From Paraneptunicella aestuarii (GTDB lineage: Bacteria > Pseudomonadota > Gammaproteobacteria > Enterobacterales > Alteromonadaceae), in contig NZ_CP074570.1 of assembly GCF_019900845.1 (NCBI RefSeq), forward strand, positions 2,232,001-2,296,000: DNA of 64,000 nucleotides. Direction: 5' to 3'. Of this stretch, positions 18,742 to 30,224 are shown piece by piece (within the stretch, counting starts at the first letter, position 1; the number at the start of each line of letters is the position of its first letter). Under the pieces are notes generated by a model that was not told the DNA's origin, made no database searches, and saw only the letters and a list, made by a program, of their open reading frames with translations. The position numbers and the translations under genes are program-made.

Positions 18742-19947
18742 ATGGAAGATTTGCGACTTGCCATTATCGTTTTAGGCGTATTTTCAATATTAGGCATTTT
18801 GGTACATGGTTTATGGACAATTCGGAAAAATGCCGCTAGTAAAGACGCGAAAAAAGAAGCTAACAATCCTAATCTGAGAAAAGAGCCGGAACTCAACGGG
18901 AATAGCAGTGATTACGATGATGTGGTCGGTATTGCCGATGATGATCCTCTTCTAAGTGATTCTATAAACGAATCCATTGATTTTTCTTCTGATAGTAACG
19001 CATTTAGAGTCAATGCTGATTACGACGATGATATGGGTACAACAAGTACCGGCGCTAATTCGTCTGCATTTGACGAAGACGGTATTGGTCAGGTGCGAAC
19101 TGTTGCCAGAAATACGGTGGAGCCCAAATCCTTTTCTGTTAGAAAAGACATTTCTGCCATAGAAGATGACGAAGAATACCAGGAAGATTCATACAAAGAG
19201 CAATCGCAAAAGCCATCTTCTGCTTCGTCGGCTAAAGACGAATCTCTTGATGCTTATCCTGAACCCCCCCGTTCTCTTTTGAAATCGGACACAAAGTCTC
19301 CCGCAGCAACGGCAAAAAATAGTGAACCAGTTAAAAGTAAGTTGTCTTTGGCTGAGCGTGCCAAGCAATTGGTGAATGGTGGAGATAAGAAAGAAGTAAA
19401 ACCTTCTACCAGACGAGTTGAGCCTCGATTGAGCGAAGATCAGATCCGTATGGATTTTGATGACCAGCAAGTTGATGTTGACGAGTCTGCTTCGGCCGAA
19501 AGCGCTGAGCCCATGCAACAGGAAGTGTTGGTGCTTAATGTAAAAGTGCCCGAAGGCAAAGAGATATCTGGAGCTTCTTTGTTGCCAGCATTGTTGACCC
19601 TGGGATTTAAGTTTGGTGATCAGGATGTCTTTCATCGCCATGCTGCCAGTAATGGCAAGGGGCCTAAATTATTCAGCCTGGCTAATATGTTTAAGCCGGG
19701 TACATTTAATCTGGACGAAATGGAAACCTTTAAAACCCAAGGTGTGTCTCTGTTTATGATTTTGCCGATTGAAGGCGATCCGCAACAGGTTTTTAATATG
19801 ATGCATAACGCTGCTCGTAAACTGGCAGATGAATTTGGGGCTCAAATTTTAGATGGTCGCCGCAGTTTGTTGACTAAGCAAAGTTTGCGTCAGTACGTTG
19901 AAAAAATTAGAGAATTTGAACGTAAGCGGATGATTCATCGCGCTTAA
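18742..19947 (+). CDS. zipA: Cell division protein ZipA
   Basis: A 401-residue protein with the standard ZipA plan. It has an N-terminal membrane helix (about 5-24; MEDLRLAIIVLGVFSILG), a charged patch, a long acidic, low-complexity linker (about 45-250), and the C-terminal FtsZ-binding domain (about 260-395; VLNVKVPEGKEISGASLLPAL and HNAARKLADEFGAQILDGRR). It tethers FtsZ to the inner membrane at the division site. ZipA is essentially limited to gammaproteobacteria, which supports the taxonomic placement. ATG 18742 was preferred to the TTG immediately before it. It is cotranscribed with smc and ligA by arrangement. Confidence 0.96.
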   Translation: MEDLRLAIIVLGVFSILGILVHGLWTIRKNAASKDAKKEANNPNLRKEPELNGNSSDYDDVVGIADDDPLLSDSINESIDFSSDSNAFRVNADYDDDMGTTSTGANSSAFDEDGIGQVRTVARNTVEPKSFSVRKDISAIEDDEEYQEDSYKEQSQKPSSASSAKDESLDAYPEPPRSLLKSDTKSPAATAKNSEPVKSKLSLAERAKQLVNGGDKKEVKPSTRRVEPRLSEDQIRMDFDDQQVDVDESASAESAEPMQQEVLVLNVKVPEGKEISGASLLPALLTLGFKFGDQDVFHRHAASNGKGPKLFSLANMFKPGTFNLDEMETFKTQGVSLFMILPIEGDPQQVFNMMHNAARKLADEFGAQILDGRRSLLTKQSLRQYVEKIREFERKRMIHRA

Positions 19948-20020
19948 TTGCTTCTAATCAAAATTTGTTCAAAAGCTGCTGGGCAAATTTGTCGTTTAAC
20001 TTTATCGAAAGTTAATTTGA

Positions 20021-22132
<2,112 letters not shown>

Positions 22133-22296
22133 GGTTTAGAAAAATTCGTACCATATAAATACATCTCTATAGATCTTCAGACGCAGGGAAGCGACTGCAA
22201 AATTCGCACTTAAAATTTCTATACAAGAGAATAATTGAGAGCTTTAGAGAAAGGAGTAAATCGTTTTTATTCGAATGAAGAGGAATCAGGGAGTAA

Positions 22297-22333
22297 GATA
22301 TTAAAAAGGGCGTAGATAACCCTTTTTAATATC
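22297..22333. terminator. Perfect 14-bp hairpin between ligA and the cold-shock gene
   Basis: GATATTAAAAAGGG (22297-22310) pairs completely with CCCTTTTTAATATC (22320-22333) around a nine-base loop. It stands just past the end of the minus-strand cold-shock gene and downstream of ligA, so it can terminate both. Confidence 0.8.
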
Positions 22334-22345
22334 TAAAATAGAGGC

Positions 22346-22552
22346 CTATAGCTTTTTGATATCTCTAGCTTGCAGACCCTTGTCACCTTCGATCAATGTG
22401 AATGTAACTTTTTGGCCTTCTTGCAGCGATTTAAATCCAGTGCCTTCGATTGCTGTGTGATGAGCAAAAACGTCAGGACCACTTTCTTGTTGGATAAAGC
22501 CAAAACCTTTGGAGTTGTTAAACCACTTAACCGTGCCAGTTGCTTCAGACAT
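22346..22552 (-). CDS. Cold-shock domain protein (CspA family)
   Basis: A 68-residue single cold-shock domain. RNP1 is [13 protein letters not shown]2 is VFAHHTAI, and the ends are TGTVKWFN and LQARDIKKL. These small OB-fold proteins bind single-stranded RNA or DNA and melt mRNA structure. A good AGGA site lies seven bases before the ATG. About 170 bp of AT-rich sequence precede it, room for the long leader usual for csp genes, but I did not identify a cold box. Whether it is cold-induced cannot be judged here. Confidence 0.95.
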   Translation of the reverse strand: MSEATGTVKWFNNSKGFGFIQQESGPDVFAHHTAIEGTGFKSLQEGQKVTFTLIEGDKGLQARDIKKL

Positions 22553-22726
22553 AAATATTCCTATCTTTCAGGTTTTTCAAACAAGCCGTTTAAACTTCAA
22601 ATCGGCGACGGAGCTGAAGAGGTTCTACTACTTATGAAAATGACAAGGTACTACTGCACAACTTGATGTACATAAATAACGTAAGAACTTCAAACTGGGT
22701 AAATTATATACCTTTGATAAGTGGAG

Positions 22727-23200
22727 TCAACTATTTGAAAGTGAAAAGTCAAAATTATTTTCTACTAATTTTTTAATCTGACGTTGTCTGTGTTTATAAA
22801 AGTAATTAGCAAAGGCTCCTATAATAGGAGTAAGTATTCCAGCTTCCAGCTCCATGTGATCGTGATATAAGCAGCCATTATCTGTTGGTGTGATAGTAAG
22901 GGTGTGATCCCATCTTTTTACTGAAGAGCTAAATCCATTGTCGCGAATTGCATATTTTTCATCCTCTCCTTTTTCTGGATATGTAATTACAATTGCTTGC
23001 TCTCCAATGGGAATGAAACCAAATAAATACATAGAAACCCAATAAGTTTCTTCTTGCCAAATTTCTGGTAATTGCTTTGGTGTTTTAGGCTTAAATTTAA
23101 GCAGGGGATGTGATACATAATTCAGCGCTTTAGTCATTCTGATGTGTTGGAATAGCTTGTCTGGCGTACATGGATAGTGACTTGATGCATCTATGTTCAT
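22727..23200 (-). CDS. SRPBCC (START/polyketide cyclase-like) protein
   Basis: A 157-residue protein without a signal peptide. The opening MNIDASSHYPCTPDKLFQHI, with the long strands that follow and the C-terminal helix FANYFYKHRQRQIKKLVENN, match the helix-grip SRPBCC fold, which encloses a hydrophobic ligand. The ligand and reaction are unknown. It is a single gene with its own AT-rich upstream region and no operon partner. The fold assignment is moderate because it rests on pattern rather than on a catalytic motif. Confidence 0.7.
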   Translation of the reverse strand: MNIDASSHYPCTPDKLFQHIRMTKALNYVSHPLLKFKPKTPKQLPEIWQEETYWVSMYLFGFIPIGEQAIVITYPEKGEDEKYAIRDNGFSSSVKRWDHTLTITPTDNGCLYHDHMELEAGILTPIIGAFANYFYKHRQRQIKKLVENNFDFSLSNS

Positions 23201-23636
23201 TATTTTTTCTCTTTCTTGACGATATAAATAAGCGCTGATAATGCCGGTTTTAAAAACTATTTGAATAACCTTTGAGCCTTATTGGATTTTTTCTATTATG
23301 GAAAGATTTAATCTTAAATGTTGCTCTTATGTCGAGTTAACATAATTAGTTGTTTTGGTGTTGATGTAAATCAACGGAGTGAAAGCGAAACTTGTTTTAT
23401 TTGTGAGCACATTTCATAATCGCAATCTCTATATTTTATAACTTTCCTTAATATGTATTCTAAAATTTATTTAATTGGCTTGTGTTTTTCTCAAATATAT
23501 AAAGTTATTCAAAATTAAATAATCAACCATTTGGTATATTTAATTATACTTTACGTTCAATTTAAAGCTTGGTTAAGGTTAATTTGTTTGTTTAGGTGCT
23601 TAAATAAATACCCAGACCTAAAATGTATCGATAAAC
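23201..23636. other. 436-bp very AT-rich intergenic region
   Basis: This gap between the SRPBCC gene and the end of the serine hydrolase gene is markedly AT-rich. I see no gene, no clear hairpin and no repeat. A plus-strand open frame crossing 23531-23755 lacks a ribosome site and overlaps the hydrolase C-terminus, so it is treated as chance. Confidence 0.5.
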
Positions 23637-25001
23637 TTAATTGGAACTCTTGGTTCCGAAATTTAGTATATGTGCGAAATTCTCATTCATTGGATACTCA
23701 CCAGAAGTCCATCCCAGGCGAACTACAACACTATTTAGTGAAGGCACAATCATGACTGCCTGCTTTCTATTTCCCAACATAAAGTAAGCATCCTTTGGCA
23801 GCTTGGAATATTCCAGGGCATCTGCGTTCTGGTTGAGCCAAAACTGATAGCCATATGCCGGGTAGTTGTCAGAAGGGTTTTGCATCGAAGCCTTATTAAC
23901 CCAATCCTCAGAGAGTAGCTGTTCTCCCTGGAATTCACCCTTATTCAGCATTAAAAGACCTAATCTCGCCCAGTCGCGTGCCGAAGCGTAAATGTAGGAA
24001 CTGCCTACATAAACCCCGCTAGGGTCTGTTTCAAAGGTGGAATGTGCCATGTTGAGTTTGGATAAGATCTCTTGCTGCAGAAAGTTATAGGAAGCTTGTG
24101 GCGTTCCACCCAGATGTTCATACATCCAACGGCTCAAGATGTTGGTTGTGCCTGATGAATAGGAAAAGTGGGTGCCTGGCTGATACTCTGGTGTTCCTGT
24201 TAAAGCGACATCTGATGCACTATGAGCAAGGAATAACATTCGTGTTGAATCACTTCCGGGGGCATAGGTTTCATCAAACTTTAGTCCGGAAGACATTCTT
24301 AACAGATGTTCTAATGATATTTGACTGCGGTGATCGTCTTCCCATTCTGGAAAAAGAGCTCTTTTGGTAGTGTCAGCCAGTTCCATATGCTCCATTCTTC
24401 CCAGCATGATAGATGTCAGGCTTTTGCCCATCGACCAACCAAGTAGTTTTGACTGATAGTCCAACCCCGGTGCGTAAGACTCGGCTTTTATTTCACCATT
24501 CTGCACCAACACTAATGCTCGGGTTTGCAAACCTGCCTTATTGTCTTGCTCAAGCAGTTTATCCAGTTTTTGTTGTTTGTCTGAATCAATGGTGTTGACT
24601 TGATAACCCTTTGGCCAAGGTCGAGCTTCAGATGGAATAGGAATGGCAACAATAGAATCGAGAGCTGATGTGTCACCAATATCCAGAGAACATCCGGTTG
24701 CCTCTCGGTAGGTCGCAGAATAGCTGGCAAGTCCAAGCATATCGGTAACAACACGTTGAGCATCGGGTTGGTATTGAATGTCGAGATATTGATTAACGGG
24801 GGAATAGGAAAGTAAATCTGAGCGAATCTGTTCATCTGAAAAGTTGGAGAGGTATTTCCCTGAACAAGCGAGTTTTGCGCCTAACGCCGCCGCTACATCA
24901 AGTGCTGAACCTAAGTGCCAAATGGAGAATCCGAGAAGTTGACGAGGAACTACAATGAACAGTGCTGCAATTAGAATCAATGCAACGATTTTGGTTTTCA
25001 T
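23637..25001 (-). CDS. Serine hydrolase, beta-lactamase class C family
   Basis: A 454-residue protein with an N-terminal membrane helix (about 4-20) and a class C/DD-peptidase-like domain from about residue 135. The nucleophile motif is SMGK (Ser190-x-x-Lys193). The second motif is YSSGTTN, where many relatives have YxN. The late GNRKQAVMIVP segment corresponds to the family's GxxxQ strand in place of a classical KTG. This subgroup contains esterases and peptidases of unknown substrate more often than true beta-lactamases, so resistance should not be assumed. The active site probably faces the periplasm. It lies downstream of the DUF2062 gene on the same strand, 143 bp apart. Confidence 0.85.
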   Translation of the reverse strand: MKTKIVALILIAALFIVVPRQLLGFSIWHLGSALDVAAALGAKLACSGKYLSNFSDEQIRSDLLSYSPVNQYLDIQYQPDAQRVVTDMLGLASYSATYREATGCSLDIGDTSALDSIVAIPIPSEARPWPKGYQVNTIDSDKQQKLDKLLEQDNKAGLQTRALVLVQNGEIKAESYAPGLDYQSKLLGWSMGKSLTSIMLGRMEHMELADTTKRALFPEWEDDHRSQISLEHLLRMSSGLKFDETYAPGSDSTRMLFLAHSASDVALTGTPEYQPGTHFSYSSGTTNILSRWMYEHLGGTPQASYNFLQQEILSKLNMAHSTFETDPSGVYVGSSYIYASARDWARLGLLMLNKGEFQGEQLLSEDWVNKASMQNPSDNYPAYGYQFWLNQNADALEYSKLPKDAYFMLGNRKQAVMIVPSLNSVVVRLGWTSGEYPMNENFAHILNFGTKSSN

Positions 25002-25107
25002 GGAACGTGCTGCTTACTACTTCAAATGCTTTAGAAAAAATATTGACCGCGAGAATAAAGCACATTGAGCAATAACGCACTAACTTTTTGTTAACTAACT
25101 GTTACCG

Positions 25108-25138
25108 GCGTGACTATGCGGTCACTGTGCGGTGACTG
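25108..25138. repeat. Three short near-identical direct repeats
   Basis: On the minus strand AGTCACCGCA, AGTGACCGCA and AGTCACGCCG follow one another at 11-bp spacing, in the gap between the DUF2062 gene and the serine hydrolase. The opposed GTGAC/GTCAC units also form small inverted repeats. It may be a protein-binding array or part of a terminator; there is no T-run. Confidence 0.4.
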
Positions 25139-25144
25139 ATAGTG

Positions 25145-25663
25145 TTACTTTTTTTGTCTATCCTGACGTTTTTTCCAGGCTTTTTTAACTGATACTCGCC
25201 ATAGTAAATCCAGCCCAAAATAACCCACCAGACCAAAAAATACCGCGCAGACTCCACAGCCTACTAAAAATGCAGGCCCAATAGTTTCTGCGCTTTGTAT
25301 CAGCCATTCCCAACTCAGTTGGAATTCAAACTTTGATGGGGTTTCACCTAAAATGGCCACACCTACCATATAAGCGCCATAAAAAATGGGAGGCATGGTA
25401 AATGGATTGGTGATCCAGACGGTAGCGACAGATAGAGGAAGATTAACTCGTAATGGGATGGCGACCGCTGCAGCTAGCCACATTTGAAAGGGAACTGGCC
25501 AAAATGCAAAGAATAACCCAATGCCAAATGCGCCACTTGCTGATTTACGATTAAGGTGCCAAAGATTCGCGTCATGTAGCAGCGTCCCGAACATAGACAG
25601 TGCCTTTTGTTCCTTAATCTTTTGATGGTCCGGTAAGAACCGTTTAATCATTTTCTTTGGCAT
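25145..25663 (-). CDS. DUF2062 domain-containing membrane protein
   Basis: A 172-residue protein of the DUF2062 family. A basic N-terminus (MPKKMIKRFLPDHQKIKEQ) is followed by WHLNRKSASGAFGIGLFFAFWPVPFQM, the characteristic first membrane stretch, then VATVWITNPFTMPPIFYGAYM and a final membrane segment near residue 140. A Lys/Arg-rich tail ends it. The function is not known. The gene is frequently found beside comEC in gammaproteobacteria, as here (divergent). Confidence 0.88.
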   Translation of the reverse strand: MPKKMIKRFLPDHQKIKEQKALSMFGTLLHDANLWHLNRKSASGAFGIGLFFAFWPVPFQMWLAAAVAIPLRVNLPLSVATVWITNPFTMPPIFYGAYMVGVAILGETPSKFEFQLSWEWLIQSAETIGPAFLVGCGVCAVFFGLVGYFGLDLLWRVSVKKAWKKRQDRQKK

Positions 25664-25776
25664 AATGTTCGACGCTAATTTTTCGGCAATCTTTAAAGAA
25701 TTCCGATCTATATTGAAGCAGCATTTATGTATACTGGATTAATACAGATTCAATTTTGCAGGACGCAAGCAATACT

Positions 25777-28278
25777 ATGGAAAGTCATACCAGGGCAAAT
25801 AATACCAGGATAAGTAGTAATAAGAATCGTGTGATTCTCGCCTTTATTATCGGCAGCTCATCTTCACTACTGTGGGAAGAACTTCCCTCCCTCGGATTCC
25901 TGGCTTCGTTACTACTGATAGCATTACTGATTGTCTTACTGCCTGGTTTGACCGCTGCCATGGCTAAATATTCCAGCGCGCTCAAGATCCTGTTCAGTTT
26001 TACTTTGGGAGTAATCTGGACGGCGAGTGTAGGCCATTGGCAGGGCTATTGGCAACTCCCTAAACAATATTATCAACAAACTGTCACACTTGAAGGTGAG
26101 GTTTCATCGCTCGTTGACCATACAAAACAGTCTCGATTTACCTTAAATGTACATTCTTTGAACAATGAAAAGGTCGGAATAGGTGGCTTGGATATCCGTT
26201 TGTCATGGTATCAACCCGAATGGCAGGTGCAACAAGGGGATAGGGTTCGTTTCTCCGTGAAGTTAAAACCGCCTCATGGGTTAGCCAATGAACATGGGTT
26301 CCTGTATCAACAATGGCTGTTTGCAAACAACATTAAGGCGACGGGGTATGTACGTAAAGACAGCGGCAATGCACTTCTGGAACATGGCAACAGTTTACGG
26401 CAGGGATTATTGAATCGAATTCAATCTTATCAATTACCTCATGGGCGATGGCTATTGGCGTTGACTTTGGGTTATCGAGGAGGTTTAGAGCCAGAGGATT
26501 GGACGGTTCTGCAAAACACAGGAACGGCTCATTTGATCGCGGTGTCTGGTTTGCATCTGGGGTTGGTCGCAGGTTTTCTCTATATCTTATTGAGCCTGTG
26601 TGCCTGGCCTTTGCAACGGTTTATTGCTCAATACCAAATTAACTATCATGTGTTTTGCCTTGTTGCTTGCCTCGTGGGTTCTCTAGGGTATGCCTATTTA
26701 TCCGGAATGGCATTACCAACGATTCGAGCGTGGCTAATGTTGTTGGTTATTTTTACTCTGCTTTGTTTTCGGCTTCATTGGTCGTTAATACGTAAAGTAT
26801 TGGCTTGTTTGGCAATCTGTATTGTTATTTTTCCCTTAAGCCTATATTCGTTGAGTTTATGGCTCAGTTTTTCCGCCATGTTTACTTTGTGTTTCCTATT
26901 TTGGCGTTGGCCGGTCAGTAAATCTTATGAGGAATCTGGTATTTATGGTGTTTTAACGCGTAGTAAGACAATCTTCATTTTTACCTTGCGTATGCAAGCG
27001 ATGCTTGCCCTTTTTATGCTGCCGATTGTCGCCTGGCAAATGAATACTCTGAGTATCTCGGCGCCTGTTGTGAATTTGCTGGCAGTGCCTTATGTCTCGT
27101 TTTTACTTCTCCCTGTGAGTTTGCTTGCGGTGCTGTTTGAATCGTTACAAGTATTGATGTTATCTGATGAGCCTTGGCTACAAGAACTAACAGAAACATT
27201 ATTTCTTATCGCTGATTATTTGGCTCAATGGTTGGTTTCCGGTTTATATCTTGTGTCAAATTCTGAACTGAGCCTGGGGGCTGAGCAGAACGTGTTTTTA
27301 TCGGCATCTATTCCGTCATTTCCAACGATTGTCTGGTTTTTATTATTACTTGCCAGTTTGATGTTATTGCTGCCCAAGCTGCCGTTTTCCAAATTCTGGA
27401 TAGGATTGTTATTGATTCCGTTAATGAGTTTTGGGCGTGTTAATCAAAACGAATGGGAGTTGTCGGTATTGGATGTTGGGCAGGGATTGTCTGTGATGAT
27501 AACCCGCAACAAGGCTACTCTGTTGTATGATACTGGTGCTGCTTATCCCGGTGGCTTTAATATGGCTGACGCAGCGATATTACCTATGCTCAAAGGTAAG
27601 GGCATCCCCAAAGTAGAGCAGCTTGTGATTAGCCATTGGGATATGGATCACAGTGGCAGTTATTCTAAATTACGTCAGTCTATTGCAATCGAACAGTTAA
27701 TCACGCCCGATAATCAGCGCTGTCAGGTGGGGAAAAACTGGTTCTGGCAAGGTTTAACCATCATTCCGTTATGGCCGCCAAAGCCTGAATTATTGCAGGA
27801 ATTGCTTGGTACATATGAGTTGGCTGAGCTCTCTGATAATAACCAATCCTGCGTGCTCAAGATCAGTGATGGTATGAGTTCGGTTATGTTAACCGGCGAT
27901 ATTGAAAAGGACGTTGAACTGGCTTTGTTACGACTTTATCGCGATGAACCTGAATTACTCAAAGCTGATGTTTTGATTGCTCCTCATCATGGCAGCCGTT
28001 CATCCTCTTCTGAAAATTTCATTGCAGCGGTTGCACCTGATTATGTGGTGTTTAGCAGTGGTTTTATGAACCGTTGGAAAATGCCGCATCAAGATGTTGT
28101 AGCGCGGTATGAGGAGCATGGCGCTAAGTTATTTAACACTGCAGACAGCGGAATGGTTCGATTTCGTTTTAACCCAACCGGGTTAGCATCTGAAAACAGA
28201 CTTGAAATAAAAACGGTTCGCCAAGATATACGGAAGTTCTGGTATAACAACATTCCTGAGCTTGGGGCGAGAATGTAA
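25777..28278 (+). CDS. comEC: DNA uptake channel protein ComEC/Rec2
   Basis: An 833-residue polytopic protein. The N-terminal DUF4131-type region is followed by the competence domain (about 215-510; WLLALTLGYRGGLEPEDW, HLIAVSGLHLGLVAGF). A C-terminal metallo-beta-lactamase domain begins at about 560, with SHWDMDHSGSY near 618 and APHHGSRSS near 734. It forms the inner-membrane channel for single-stranded DNA in transformation, with a likely nuclease domain. ATG 25777 was chosen; a TTG seven codons earlier lacks a ribosome site. It precedes msbA and lpxK, as in many gammaproteobacteria. Confidence 0.93.
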   Translation: MESHTRANNTRISSNKNRVILAFIIGSSSSLLWEELPSLGFLASLLLIALLIVLLPGLTAAMAKYSSALKILFSFTLGVIWTASVGHWQGYWQLPKQYYQQTVTLEGEVSSLVDHTKQSRFTLNVHSLNNEKVGIGGLDIRLSWYQPEWQVQQGDRVRFSVKLKPPHGLANEHGFLYQQWLFANNIKATGYVRKDSGNALLEHGNSLRQGLLNRIQSYQLPHGRWLLALTLGYRGGLEPEDWTVLQNTGTAHLIAVSGLHLGLVAGFLYILLSLCAWPLQRFIAQYQINYHVFCLVACLVGSLGYAYLSGMALPTIRAWLMLLVIFTLLCFRLHWSLIRKVLACLAICIVIFPLSLYSLSLWLSFSAMFTLCFLFWRWPVSKSYEESGIYGVLTRSKTIFIFTLRMQAMLALFMLPIVAWQMNTLSISAPVVNLLAVPYVSFLLLPVSLLAVLFESLQVLMLSDEPWLQELTETLFLIADYLAQWLVSGLYLVSNSELSLGAEQNVFLSASIPSFPTIVWFLLLLASLMLLLPKLPFSKFWIGLLLIPLMSFGRVNQNEWELSVLDVGQGLSVMITRNKATLLYDTGAAYPGGFNMADAAILPMLKGKGIPKVEQLVISHWDMDHSGSYSKLRQSIAIEQLITPDNQRCQVGKNWFWQGLTIIPLWPPKPELLQELLGTYELAELSDNNQSCVLKISDGMSSVMLTGDIEKDVELALLRLYRDEPELLKADVLIAPHHGSRSSSSENFIAAVAPDYVVFSSGFMNRWKMPHQDVVARYEEHGAKLFNTADSGMVRFRFNPTGLASENRLEIKTVRQDIRKFWYNNIPELGARM

Positions 28279-28305
28279 TAGATTCTACTCAGGATTACAC
28301 AGGTA

Positions 28306-28335
28306 TTACATTAGCCCGCTACAATAGGGTATTAT
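28306..28335 (+). promoter_or_regulatory. Candidate sigma-70 promoter for msbA-lpxK
   Basis: TTACAT (28306-28311) and TATTAT (28330-28335) at 18-bp spacing lie 50 bp before the msbA start. Read by eye; no experimental support. Confidence 0.35.
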
Positions 28336-28385
28336 AAGCCTCCGCGACAGGCCGCTTAACTTTTTGTATAGAATCAATAATATTA

Positions 28386-30218
28386 ATGTCAACTCATCAA
28401 TCAGCCGTTTCCGTATTCAAGCGCTTTAGCGTTTATCTTCGAGATTACAAACTGGCTTTCTTTGCCGCATTAGTTGGAATGATTGGATATTCTCTCATTG
28501 ATGTGTTCTTCATTTCGCAATTACAGCCTGTGATAGACCGCAGTTTGGTTAATGGTGATTATGATTATCTGCGTTTGGCCGCTGTCTTTGTTGTGCCTAT
28601 TTTCATCCTGAGAGGCATTTTCAATTTTATGGGAACTTACACCTTGTCCTGGATAGGTAACATGGTGGTGATGCGCATGAGGCAGCAGTTGTTCAGCAAG
28701 TATTTGCATCTGCCCGTTTCCTTTCACGACCAGAATTCAACCGGGATCTTAATCTCCAAGGTGATTTACGATACTGAGCAAGTATCGAACGCCGCAGGTA
28801 AAGCTTTGTTAACCTTGGTCAGAGAAGGCGCATTAGTGATTGGGTTGCTCGGTTTGATGTTTTATGAATCCTGGCAACTAAGTCTGGTGTTTTTATTAAT
28901 TGGGCCTGTGGTTGCCATTATTGTTTCTGTTGTGAGCAAACGATTTAGAGTCGTCAGTAATAACATTCAAAAGGCCATGGGAAACCTGACGACTTCTGTA
29001 GAACAAATGCTGAAAGGTCATAAAGTGGTGTTGATGTTTGATGGTCAAGACTTGGAAAATAAGCGTTTTGAGGCTAAGAACAACAACAACCGTCAGCAAA
29101 ATATGAAATTGATTGTGGCGCGCATTTTGAGCGTATCCAGTATTCAGGTGATTGCGTCTGTTGCGCTTGCTGCTGTACTTTATATCTCCAGTATGCCGGG
29201 TATGGTAGAGCAACTTACAGCGGGCGTGTTTACTTCCATCGTTGTTAGCATGACCATGCTACTTAAACCATTAAAACAGCTCACTACCGTTAATAGTGAG
29301 TTTCAGCGCGGAATGGCGGCCTGTGAAAGCATTTTTGAAGTGTTAGATCAGGATAACGAACAAGACTCAGGACAAACACAACTGCTGCGCTGTAATGGCA
29401 ATATTGAGTTTAAACAGGTTTCGTTTTCTTACCCTGGTAAGGAGCAAAAAGCTCTGAGCGATATTTCCTTTAGCTTACAACCCGGAAAGAGTTTGGCCTT
29501 GGTGGGCAAATCGGGCAGTGGTAAATCAACCATTTCGAGTTTGTTAACCCGGTTCTATTTGGCTCAAGAAGGCAAAATACTCATTGATGGCCTTCCTATT
29601 GATGAGATCGCACTTCGCTCATTGCGCAATCAATTTGCTGTCGTATCACAGCATGTCATTCTGTTTAACGATTCTATTGCCAATAACATTGCTTACGGTA
29701 TGGAAGGTAAAGTCTCGCGTGATGATATTCTTCGCGCAGCTCAATCGGCTCATGTGATGGAGTTTGTGAAACAATTGCCAGATGGAATCGACACAGTAAT
29801 CGGGGAAAATGGTTTAATGCTGTCAGGCGGGCAACGCCAGCGTATTGCCATTGCGCGTGCCATTTTACGTGATGCGCCAATTCTTATTCTGGATGAAGCA
29901 ACTTCGGCATTGGATACAGAGTCTGAGCGTTATATTCAGGAAGCATTGGAAACGTTGCAAAGCTCTCGTACCAGTATTGTCGTGGCACACCGCTTATCGA
30001 CCATTGAAAATGCCGACAATATTATTGTCATGGAGCAAGGGAAAATCGTCGAGCAGGGCGATCATCAGTCTTTATTACAACAGCATGGTGTGTATGCCCA
30101 ATTACATGCCTTACAGTTTGGTGAAAATAGTGCCAGTGATAGCCGGGTTATTGATATTCCCGAGATAGAGACTCCAGTGATTGATACCTCTGTGACTAAT
30201 AAAGAAAACAAGGCGTAA
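28386..30218 (+). CDS. msbA: Lipid A export ATP-binding/permease MsbA
   Basis: A 610-residue half-transporter. Six membrane helices lie in residues 20-320. The ATPase has Walker A GKSGSGKST near 374, signature LSGGQRQRIAIARA near 479 and Walker B ILILDEATSALD near 499. MsbA flips lipid A-core from the inner to the outer leaflet of the inner membrane, feeding the Lpt system. The assignment rests on the ABCB-type layout and on lpxK directly downstream, with six bases between stop and ATG. The C-terminal tail beyond about 585 is not conserved in the family. Confidence 0.95.
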   Translation: MSTHQSAVSVFKRFSVYLRDYKLAFFAALVGMIGYSLIDVFFISQLQPVIDRSLVNGDYDYLRLAAVFVVPIFILRGIFNFMGTYTLSWIGNMVVMRMRQQLFSKYLHLPVSFHDQNSTGILISKVIYDTEQVSNAAGKALLTLVREGALVIGLLGLMFYESWQLSLVFLLIGPVVAIIVSVVSKRFRVVSNNIQKAMGNLTTSVEQMLKGHKVVLMFDGQDLENKRFEAKNNNNRQQNMKLIVARILSVSSIQVIASVALAAVLYISSMPGMVEQLTAGVFTSIVVSMTMLLKPLKQLTTVNSEFQRGMAACESIFEVLDQDNEQDSGQTQLLRCNGNIEFKQVSFSYPGKEQKALSDISFSLQPGKSLALVGKSGSGKSTISSLLTRFYLAQEGKILIDGLPIDEIALRSLRNQFAVVSQHVILFNDSIANNIAYGMEGKVSRDDILRAAQSAHVMEFVKQLPDGIDTVIGENGLMLSGGQRQRIAIARAILRDAPILILDEATSALDTESERYIQEALETLQSSRTSIVVAHRLSTIENADNIIVMEQGKIVEQGDHQSLLQQHGVYAQLHALQFGENSASDSRVIDIPEIETPVIDTSVTNKENKA

Positions 30219-30224
30219 TTGTCT

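Noticed and set aside
23531..23755. A 74-codon open frame on the plus strand
   Set aside because: It overlaps the conserved C-terminus of the serine hydrolase in the opposite direction and has no ribosome site or family resemblance.
23637..25001. Calling the class C family protein a beta-lactamase resistance gene
   Set aside because: The second and third motifs differ from true AmpC enzymes; most such relatives are esterases or peptidases of unknown substrate.
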